Below are positions 57,705 to 64,000 of a stretch of DNA of 64,000 bases, piece after piece. Source of the stretch: a virus; the IMG/VR virus record IMGVR_UViG_3300042868_005761, positions 1 through 64,000 of that record, one strand, 5' to 3'. The notes below the pieces were generated by a model. That model worked only from the letters and a program-made list of their open reading frames with translations, searched no databases and had not been told where the DNA came from. A program made the translations under genes and the position numbers. Within the stretch, counting starts at the first letter, position 1. Every line of letters starts with the position of its first letter.

Positions 57705-58042
57705 TGGAACGCGAAACAGAAGTTAAGATTAAGATTTTAAACAAAGAATCAGAAGAAATTCCTTTTGCTTCTTTGCTCCAGGCGATTGTCAGTAAGATTA
57801 ATCAGCCTGAGGGTATTGAAAACACTAAAGGTAAGAAGGCAATCATGCTTATGATTGAGACTTTGCTTGCTCAGAATGATCCTATGCTTACTGCATTGGG
57901 TGTTCTTGGTGGCGAGAAAACTCTTAATGCGGCAGGTCTTCTACTTTTTGTTGCTTTTCAAGTCGGTAGCCTTGTGGGCTCAGGTGACTTTACTGTAGTC
58001 AGTGAAGATGAGTTGCTTACTCCAGATCCTGTAGCTGAGTAA
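57704..58042 (+). CDS. Small protein of unknown function
   Basis: 112 residues starting in the previous stop codon. One hydrophobic C-terminal region (AGLLLFVAFQVGSLVG) could be buried or weakly membrane-associated. Confidence 0.55.
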   Translation: MERETEVKIKILNKESEEIPFASLLQAIVSKINQPEGIENTKGKKAIMLMIETLLAQNDPMLTALGVLGGEKTLNAAGLLLFVAFQVGSLVGSGDFTVVSEDELLTPDPVAE

Positions 58043-58066
58043 CTAATTATTATTTAAGAGTATTAC

Positions 58067-58216
58067 ATGTATTATTATTTATTAAAAAACAAATATGCCA
58101 TTAAACAGGCTATTGTAATCGCAGCGCCAGTCATTTTTGAGATTGGCCTAAACTTGCTCGCCAAGCACAATGAACGAAAGCTTGGCAAAACCAAAGAGGT
58201 AAATTATGGAAATTAG
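58067..58216 (+). CDS. Small protein with one hydrophobic segment
   Basis: 49 residues. QAIVIAAPVIFEIGLNLLA may be a membrane segment. The frame runs 11 bases into the following gene. SD weak (TAAGAG). Confidence 0.45.
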   Translation: MYYYLLKNKYAIKQAIVIAAPVIFEIGLNLLAKHNERKLGKTKEVNYGN

Positions 58217-58625
58217 AGTTCGTGTGAATCCCCTTAGCAATCCTACTGGTCCCGTTGTCGCTATGGCTGACGTGACGCTTGTCACCGATGATGGCGATCT
58301 AATCCTTAAGGGATGGAAGGTTGTCAAGGGTAAGAACGGTCTATTTGCTGGTGCTCCTAGCGCCAAGCGTGGTGAGGCTTATGAGGATACTATTATTGCT
58401 CCCAAGGAGAGCGGCCAGTTCTTGCTTGACATTAAGCAGGCACTTGTTGATGAGTATGAGAGCCAGACGGGTGGCCAGACGCGCTCGTCATCTTCAGCTG
58501 CTAAGCCTGCTGCAAGTAAGCCAGCTACGAAGAGCAGTGTTCCTGACGCATATCTTGCAAAGAAGCCCGCTCCTGCTAAGGTTACAGCCAAGGCTAGCAC
58601 TTCAGATGAGTGGGAAACTGACTAA
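58206..58625 (+). CDS. SpoVG-like protein
   Basis: 139 residues. MEIRVRVNPL, then ADVTLVTDDGDLILKGWKVV, then KGKNGLFAGAPSAKRGEAYEDTII (in outline), follow the SpoVG layout (rRxRxV...a.vtfd..fvv....ieGknGlFv.mPsk...geyrDi). A long Ala/Lys/Ser/Pro-rich tail ends in DEWETD, like an SSB tip. SpoVG proteins bind DNA or RNA and regulate. SD AGAGGTAA. Confidence 0.65.
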   Translation: MEIRVRVNPLSNPTGPVVAMADVTLVTDDGDLILKGWKVVKGKNGLFAGAPSAKRGEAYEDTIIAPKESGQFLLDIKQALVDEYESQTGGQTRSSSSAAKPAASKPATKSSVPDAYLAKKPAPAKVTAKASTSDEWETD

Positions 58626-58632
58626 GGAGTAA

Positions 58633-59148
58633 ATGATGGAAATAGATAAAGATAAAGTTGAGTCTGCAAAGAAAAGCTGCGTAACCGATATCAACCTAGT
58701 CAATACTATTTCTTTCAACAAGAAGACTCTGACAGAATGGGCTGAGTATTATCGGGTAAGTTTGCCCGATGATATGACTGTTAAGGACGTCTATAGGCAA
58801 TTTAGACGTATTGCGGACTTACTTAGTGATGTAAATCACAAGCACAGTCAAGCCGTTCTGGCCAGAGATCTTCATCACTCTGCTACCAAGTCTTATAAGG
58901 CTGCAAAGCTTTTGCAACTTAAGAAAGATAATCCTAAGTTTACTGTAGATCAGCTACAGGCAAGTCTTGACGTGGAGTTTGATGACGATAATACAAAGGA
59001 AGTTTTACATAGCTTTCTAGTAGATTTCTTTGAAAGAATTCAGGGCCAACTTATAGGTATGAGAAGGGTGCTGGAAAGTGTAGCTTACTCAGTCAATAGT
59101 GAGTTAAAAGCTTTCGGTAAAGGATCAGAGGGCTTTGAAACCCAGTGA
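58633..59148 (+). CDS. Helical protein of unknown function
   Basis: 171 residues, all-helical, with an amphipathic N-terminal domain (LTEWAEYYRVSLPDDMTVKDVY). SD AAGGAGTAA. No family recognised. Placed between the SpoVG-like gene and the ribonucleotide reductase. Confidence 0.6.
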   Translation: MMEIDKDKVESAKKSCVTDINLVNTISFNKKTLTEWAEYYRVSLPDDMTVKDVYRQFRRIADLLSDVNHKHSQAVLARDLHHSATKSYKAAKLLQLKKDNPKFTVDQLQASLDVEFDDDNTKEVLHSFLVDFFERIQGQLIGMRRVLESVAYSVNSELKAFGKGSEGFETQ

Positions 59149-59199
59149 TAAGATAATCCTTACCCGCTTCTATTCCCGTTTATTTTAAGAGAGTTTAAA

Positions 59200-61128
59200 A
59201 TGCCAGATATTGATAATTTTACAAAAGATATAGTGACACCTTGGAGCACTGTAGGCTATCTAACTTACAAGAGAACCTATGCTAGAAGGCTTACTGAAAC
59301 TGATCTTAATGGCCCAACAGAGGAATGGACTGACACCGTAGATCGTGTCCTTAATGCTAGTGATAAGCAGCTTAAGGTGGGTTTTACGGCCTATGAGAAA
59401 GCTAGGCTTAGGACTTATATGCTTGAACTTAAGGGTACCGTTGCTGGCCGCTTTCTGTGGCAGCTAGGCACTAGAACTGTTAAGGACCTAGGTCTTCCTA
59501 GCTTACAGAACTGTGCCTTTACTGTCGTCGACGGACCTGTTCGTCCATTCACTTGGACAATGGATATGCTTATGCTTGGTTGTGGCGTTGGCTACAATAT
59601 TCAGCGTGAGCACATTAATAAACTTCCTAAAGTTCGTAAGAACTTTAAAAGCCCAACAAGAAGAGACCAGGGAGACTCTGACTTCATTGTGTCTGACACA
59701 AGAGAAGGTTGGGTTGCACTATTAGCTAAGACTCTTAAGGCTGCATTCCTCGCAGACAAGAAGAATACATTTACATTTAGCACTCAGCTAATCCGTGGTA
59801 AGGGCGCGCCAATCAAAGGCTTTGGTGGTGTAGCTAGCGGTCCTGAGATTTTATGTGAAGGTATAGCTAATATTGGTAAGGTTTTAGAGAAGCGCGCTGG
59901 TAAGCAATTACGCAGTGTTGATTGTCTAGATATCATGAACATTATTGGCAGCATTGTAGTTGCTGGTAACGTACGACGTAGCGCGCAGATTGCCATTGGC
60001 GACTGTGACGACATCGAGTTCTTACTTGCTAAACGTTGGGATTTGGGCACCATTCCCAGCTGGCGTGCAATGTCTAATAACAGTGTTGCTTGCGATGACA
60101 TCAATGATCTTCCAGATATGTTTTGGGATGGATATGAAGGCAAGGGAGAGCCTTATGGTCTAATCAACCTTAAGCTTTCACGCGCTATGGGCCGCCTTGG
60201 TGAAACAGAGTATCCTGATCCTGCTGTCATGGGTTACAACCCTTGTGCAGAACAGAGCCTTGCTAACTTTGAGACTTGCTGTCTTGCAGAAGTATTCCTT
60301 CCGAATATAACAAGTGCCGCTGAATTGGCTGATGTATGTAAACTACTTTACCGTATTAACAAGCATAGCTTGGCTTTACATTGTCATCACTCAGAGACAG
60401 AAGAGATTGTTAATAAGCATATGCGTATGGGTATTGGTATCACTGGATATCTTCAAGCTACAGATGAACAAAAGTCTTGGCTCAGGGATGCTTATGGCGA
60501 GCTTCGGGCTTACGATGTTGAGTATAGCGCTGCAAAGGGATTCCCTGTTAGCGTTAAACTTACTACCGTAAAGCCTAGCGGTACACTTAGTTTGCTTCCT
60601 GGTGTTACACCAGGTGCACATCCTGCTTATGCTAGACATCTTATTCGTCGTATTCGTATTGCTGCTAATCATCCATTGATTGAAGTAGTGCGTTCACACA
60701 ATTATAAGATTGAGTATCAGGAAAACTTTGACGGTAGCCTCGACTATTCAACTATGGTAGCTGAGTTTCCATTCTCTTACCCAGAAGGTACACTTCTAGC
60801 TAGGGACATGACAGCTCTTGATCAGCTTGCAGTTGTTAAAAGACTACAGGAAGACTGGTCAGACAACAGTGTATCTTGCACTATCTACTATAGGAAAGAA
60901 GAACTTGATCAGGTTAAAGAATATCTTCGTGAGAACTATACTTTAAATCATAAGAGTCTTTCATTCTTATTACATTCTGAGCATGGTTTTAAGCAAGCCC
61001 CTCTTGAAGAAATCACAGAAGATGTCTATAATGAACTGGTTAGAACAACTAAGCTAATCGATGGTATTTCATTTGACGCGAGTGTTGACTCTAGCGATTG
61101 CGAAGGTGGATTCTGTCCTGTCAAGTAG
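59200..61128 (+). CDS. nrdJ: Adenosylcobalamin-dependent ribonucleotide reductase (class II)
   Basis: 642 residues. QNCAFTVVDG, MLGCGVGYNIQ, the active-site NPCAEQ (residues 347-352, Cys349 and Glu351), NVRRSAQIAIGD, TVKPSGTLSLLPGVTPGAHP, and a C-terminal redox pair CEGGFCPVK match the monomeric B12-dependent reductases, which reduce ribonucleoside triphosphates. It is a little shorter than the Lactobacillus enzyme. It depends on host or environmental B12. SD weak (AGAGAG). It supplies dNTPs for phage replication. Confidence 0.93.
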   Translation: MPDIDNFTKDIVTPWSTVGYLTYKRTYARRLTETDLNGPTEEWTDTVDRVLNASDKQLKVGFTAYEKARLRTYMLELKGTVAGRFLWQLGTRTVKDLGLPSLQNCAFTVVDGPVRPFTWTMDMLMLGCGVGYNIQREHINKLPKVRKNFKSPTRRDQGDSDFIVSDTREGWVALLAKTLKAAFLADKKNTFTFSTQLIRGKGAPIKGFGGVASGPEILCEGIANIGKVLEKRAGKQLRSVDCLDIMNIIGSIVVAGNVRRSAQIAIGDCDDIEFLLAKRWDLGTIPSWRAMSNNSVACDDINDLPDMFWDGYEGKGEPYGLINLKLSRAMGRLGETEYPDPAVMGYNPCAEQSLANFETCCLAEVFLPNITSAAELADVCKLLYRINKHSLALHCHHSETEEIVNKHMRMGIGITGYLQATDEQKSWLRDAYGELRAYDVEYSAAKGFPVSVKLTTVKPSGTLSLLPGVTPGAHPAYARHLIRRIRIAANHPLIEVVRSHNYKIEYQENFDGSLDYSTMVAEFPFSYPEGTLLARDMTALDQLAVVKRLQEDWSDNSVSCTIYYRKEELDQVKEYLRENYTLNHKSLSFLLHSEHGFKQAPLEEITEDVYNELVRTTKLIDGISFDASVDSSDCEGGFCPVK

Positions 61129-61135
61129 GGAACAC

Positions 61136-61333
61136 ATGTCAAACATTAAACTAGATGAAAAAATTCCAGATCCGCAGAGTTTTTTGCGCATCTTGAAAGA
61201 TGTTTTCTCTTTAGACTTAGAAGATGATCTTCAAAATAATCTAAAGGAATTTATGCAAGGAAACAGATCTATTGATCTTAACGGGCGTAAATATACTAAG
61301 CAGGATTTAAGAGATCTATTTTATACTGAATAG
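61136..61333 (+). CDS. Small acidic protein of unknown function
   Basis: 65 residues from the ATG at 61136, after TAGGGAA. Helical. Directly follows the reductase stop by seven bases, so it may belong to the same operon. Confidence 0.5.
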   Translation: MSNIKLDEKIPDPQSFLRILKDVFSLDLEDDLQNNLKEFMQGNRSIDLNGRKYTKQDLRDLFYTE

Positions 61334-61394
61334 CAATACAACTTTCCTATTGTTATAGATTTTTATTTTATTTAAAATAATCATAAGGTGATAT

Positions 61395-62513
61395 ATGAGT
61401 TTAGAAGAAACAGAATGGGAAACAGAAGAAGAATCTTCTTTTGCTACGCCGGGAGCTGTAACCTGGAATCCTAAAACTTTTAATGCTTTTAAGATAAGCA
61501 AGATTAAGCAATATGGCGAAGAACTTGTTCTTGTCACTGGCAAGGACAGCTTACCTACATTCAGCTTTGTTCCGACAAGTGATCCTTGTCTGGATAGTTT
61601 GCTTGGTGGATTTGGTGAGAATGCAGGATGGCCTCGTGGCACCTTTATTGAGATTGCGGGTGAGGAGTCGTCTGGTAAGACTACTCTGATGTACGAAGCA
61701 TTAGCTAGCTTTGCTAAGGCTTTTCCAGAACGTGGTATTGCATTTATCGACATGGAAGGTAACTTCGATGCCGAGTATGCACGTCACCTTGGAGTACCTG
61801 TGGACGACGAAAGATTTGTCTATAGTCTTCCTCAGAATGGCAAGCAAGCTCTTACCCTTCTAGACCAACTGATTCGTAGTGGTATGTTTTCATGCATTGG
61901 ATTAGATAGCTGGGCTGCTCTTAGTCCTCCTGCGTCTGCAGATAATAATGCAGAGGCTGGTGACGGCGCAATTGGCTGGCATGCTTTGCTTAGCTCTAAG
62001 GTGCTTGGCAGGCTTGCTACTTCATACAAGACCTATGACTGTACTTTAATTACGAGTAACCAGATGAGAGTTAATATTACTCCAATGGGCGCTCGCGGTA
62101 CTATCACTACAGGTGGCCGGGCTATTCGCTACTATGCTAGACTTCGTCTTAAGATTCTTCCTATCCCTGGTGATGGCAAAGAGAATCTCAGAAAGGTCCA
62201 GATTGTTAAGGCGCAGGGTGCGGCTCGTGCAGAGGACGAGGTAGAGATTAGTATTAAGTGGGGTATCGGTCTTGACCGAGTTGACTCGCTTATTACTATG
62301 GGTCTAGCTCAGAAGCATATCGTTGCTGCTGGTGCCTGGCTACAGGTTCCTGCTATTGCTCTTAAGGTTCAAGGCAGGAATAATCTTGCAGAACTACTTA
62401 GAAGTGATGGAGCTGCAAGAGCTTCTCTTTGTGATCTACTTGGAGTTAACCACTTTGAAGCTCGTTATCCGCTAACACGTAAGCGCAAAATCGCATACGA
62501 AACCAAGGACTAG
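61395..62513 (+). CDS. recA: RecA-like recombinase
   Basis: 372 residues. Walker A GEESSGKTT (residues 89-97, Lys95), then AFIDMEGNFDAEYARHLGV, IGLDSWAALSP (Walker B), NQMRVNI (L2 region) and ALKVQGRNNLAELL. These are the RecA core blocks. The N-terminus is shorter and more acidic than bacterial RecA, as in phage versions. Promotes strand exchange in repair and replication. SD AAGGTGAT. Its TAG is followed two bases later by the next gene. Confidence 0.92.
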   Translation: MSLEETEWETEEESSFATPGAVTWNPKTFNAFKISKIKQYGEELVLVTGKDSLPTFSFVPTSDPCLDSLLGGFGENAGWPRGTFIEIAGEESSGKTTLMYEALASFAKAFPERGIAFIDMEGNFDAEYARHLGVPVDDERFVYSLPQNGKQALTLLDQLIRSGMFSCIGLDSWAALSPPASADNNAEAGDGAIGWHALLSSKVLGRLATSYKTYDCTLITSNQMRVNITPMGARGTITTGGRAIRYYARLRLKILPIPGDGKENLRKVQIVKAQGAARAEDEVEISIKWGIGLDRVDSLITMGLAQKHIVAAGAWLQVPAIALKVQGRNNLAELLRSDGAARASLCDLLGVNHFEARYPLTRKRKIAYETKD

Positions 62514-62514
62514 A

Positions 62515-63618
62515 ATGGCGTCATTGACAATCTCCTCTAGTGAATTAGAAAAAGTCGCTAGAATAGCCCTGGACGCAGACATTCCTGTTTGCGTCTGGGG
62601 CGCTAGTGGTATTGGTAAAAGCACAATTATATCCAAGACAATAGACAATTTCTTTCGAGACCTAAAGCTTGAGACTCCTATGTTTTGTAAGAGTATCTTT
62701 GCTAAGCGTCAAGTATCTAGTGTGTTTAATCCTTCATCTTTCGATCTTAGATTAGCACATACAGATACTGCAGACTGGGGTATACCAGTTGTAGATGCTG
62801 AACGGATGGTCCATAGAAAAACAAAGCCTTCTTGGCTTCCCAACTCTGTAGACTCAGATTTCTTTGTTCTTTTTGTAGACGAATTAAATCGTGGCACGCA
62901 AGAAGGCATTAATGCAATGATGAGTATCACAGCAGAACGTCGGCTAGGTGAGTATCCTTTACCTCAGAATAGCCGCCTAATTAGTGCTTGTAATCCTCCT
63001 GTTGGCGAGTTTAATACCGATACACTAGACAAAGCTATGAAAAGCAGATGGGCTCATGTCCATTACAACTTAACAACTTCTGAATTCTTATCTCAATGCT
63101 CCGATATAATCGATCCGGCTATGTCGTATATCCTCTCTAATATGAATAATCCTATTGAGAATATACAGTCTGGTCAACTTGCAGGAGAATGGGATATCGA
63201 AAAAGAAATTAGCCCATGTCCTCGTACTATCGAGATGCTTAATCGTCTTGCTCTCTGGACTCTCTGGGCCAGAACTAATGGTATAGAGATTACTGGGGAA
63301 ACAAAGACGGCAGTCTTTGCACTTGCCAGTGGTTTAATTAAATCTAACATTGCTAATAAATGGCTTAACATTCTTCTTAACAAGGACTGGATTGCTAAAG
63401 AATCATTCTTTAACGATTCTATTCTTAATAGAATTAACTCAAAGACCATAGACTACTATGATAGTGTTCTTGTTTTCTCTGAGTATAAGAACTTAATTCC
63501 AACCTTGACAAAGGATCAACTAGCTAGCACTCAGTATATTTTGCAATATGCAAAAGAGTATCCTGAATTCTATGCTATGTTGTCTCAGACAAAATGGCAG
63601 GTCAATACCTTAGAATGA
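62515..63618 (+). CDS. MoxR-type AAA+ ATPase, second copy
   Basis: 367 residues. Walker A GASGIGKST (Lys35), Walker B FFVLFVDELNRGTQEG, sensor 1 RLISACNPPVGE, and Arg finger area AMKSRWAHV are typical MoxR/AAA+. It differs clearly from the ATPase at 32024. Its stop overlaps the next gene, a metallopeptidase-domain protein, giving a second ATPase/VWA-like pair in reversed order. Confidence 0.85.
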   Translation: MASLTISSSELEKVARIALDADIPVCVWGASGIGKSTIISKTIDNFFRDLKLETPMFCKSIFAKRQVSSVFNPSSFDLRLAHTDTADWGIPVVDAERMVHRKTKPSWLPNSVDSDFFVLFVDELNRGTQEGINAMMSITAERRLGEYPLPQNSRLISACNPPVGEFNTDTLDKAMKSRWAHVHYNLTTSEFLSQCSDIIDPAMSYILSNMNNPIENIQSGQLAGEWDIEKEISPCPRTIEMLNRLALWTLWARTNGIEITGETKTAVFALASGLIKSNIANKWLNILLNKDWIAKESFFNDSILNRINSKTIDYYDSVLVFSEYKNLIPTLTKDQLASTQYILQYAKEYPEFYAMLSQTKWQVNTLE

Positions 63619-64000
63619 GCAATATAAATAAATTAATAAAATACATTTCCGATTTATCCTTTAAATCATCTTCAAGTACTAAATCTTATGTATCTAATTA
63701 CAATTATTTATTTCGATACTTGCCATATATAAATAAGCATTATCTAAACGATACAACAGTAAAAGAACAAGGCTTTGGTGAGAAGTTCATTGCTGCTATA
63801 TCTTGGGATAAGGAGAGTAAAGAGTATTGTCTTTATCTGCATGCGGATAAGATGGCAAGTTACTCTGAGCATCAGAACGCTTTTATTATTCTTCACGAGC
63901 TAAAGCATTTTATATATGCTCATCCTGTGAAGATGTATAAGACTCCAAGACAATATCACTTATTACTTAACATTGCTCAAGACATAAAGTTAAACACCGA
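63615..64000 (+). CDS. VWA-like/metallopeptidase-domain protein, partial (runs off the window)
   Basis: The first 128 codons are visible. HELKHFIYAHP is an HExxH zinc-protease-like helix, followed by LLNIAQDIKLN, matching the N-terminal domain of the DUF2201 protein at 30560 (KHEILHISLGH, NIAADLEIN). The start overlaps the MoxR stop by four bases. The VWA part is expected downstream of the window and cannot be seen. Confidence 0.75.
   Translation, partial: MSNINKLIKYISDLSFKSSSSTKSYVSNYNYLFRYLPYINKHYLNDTTVKEQGFGEKFIAAISWDKESKEYCLYLHADKMASYSEHQNAFIILHELKHFIYAHPVKMYKTPRQYHLLLNIAQDIKLNT

Overview
This window is best read as part of the genome of a large, double-stranded DNA phage (or a similar large mobile replicon). 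Every supported gene is on the plus strand and genes are packed with stop/start overlaps (taATG, ATGA). There are many very small ORFs, tRNA genes, a tRNA intron carrying an HNH endonuclease, and a typical phage set of nucleotide-metabolism and DNA-repair enzymes. No capsid, tail, terminase or DNA polymerase gene was recognised, so this would be an early/metabolic arm. The host cannot be named. Shine-Dalgarno motifs of the AAGGAG type are strong.

Bases 1-15.2 kb: a perfect 20-bp inverted repeat lies at the extreme left end. It is followed by large GC-richer genes: a membrane/coiled-coil protein, two tandem membrane-anchored trypsin-like proteases, a calcineurin-like phosphatase joined in frame to a long Lys/Ala-rich histone-H1-like tail, a protein sharing a domain with the first gene, and a 1471-residue protein ending in a SLOG-like Rossmann domain. 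Many of these genes begin with a short leader that contains one or more in-frame Shine-Dalgarno plus ATG units.

Bases 15.2-21.7 kb: two SSB proteins, many tiny genes, one tRNA-Arg, a repeatedly used terminator (GGGGC-TATC-GCCCC), and at least three gene-free stretches full of strong hairpins. The largest (about 16.63-17.5 kb) contains five hairpins with the same CCTGCC loop. Three of them form repeated pseudoknots with compensatory base changes. It is the strongest candidate here for an undescribed element, a large ornate phage RNA.

Bases 21.7-36.2 kb (AT-richer): a PcfJ-like protein, many small phage proteins of unknown role, a DUF1353-like protein, a FeoA-like domain, a VWA/metallopeptidase protein with a MoxR-type AAA+ ATPase, and a TilS-like tRNA(Ile) lysidine synthetase.

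Bases 36.2-39.0 kb: tRNA cluster (CAU, Lys, Pro, Thr, Leu, Tyr) with the UV endonuclease UvdE. The tRNA-Leu(UAA) is split in the anticodon by a group I intron of the cyanobacterial/plastid type that houses an HNH endonuclease gene.

Bases 39.0-64 kb: spore-photoproduct-lyase-like radical SAM enzyme, short adenylosuccinate synthetase, ATP-dependent DNA ligase, cytidine deaminase fold protein, lytic transglycosylase, proteasome/HslV-like Ntn hydrolase, S-adenosylmethionine decarboxylase, GMP reductase, family-4 uracil-DNA glycosylase, ThyX, SpoVG-like protein, B12-dependent ribonucleotide reductase, RecA, and a second MoxR/metallopeptidase pair that runs off the window end. Together these suggest a phage that reroutes purines (GMP to IMP to AMP), makes its own dNTPs, repairs UV damage, and adds to the host tRNA pool.
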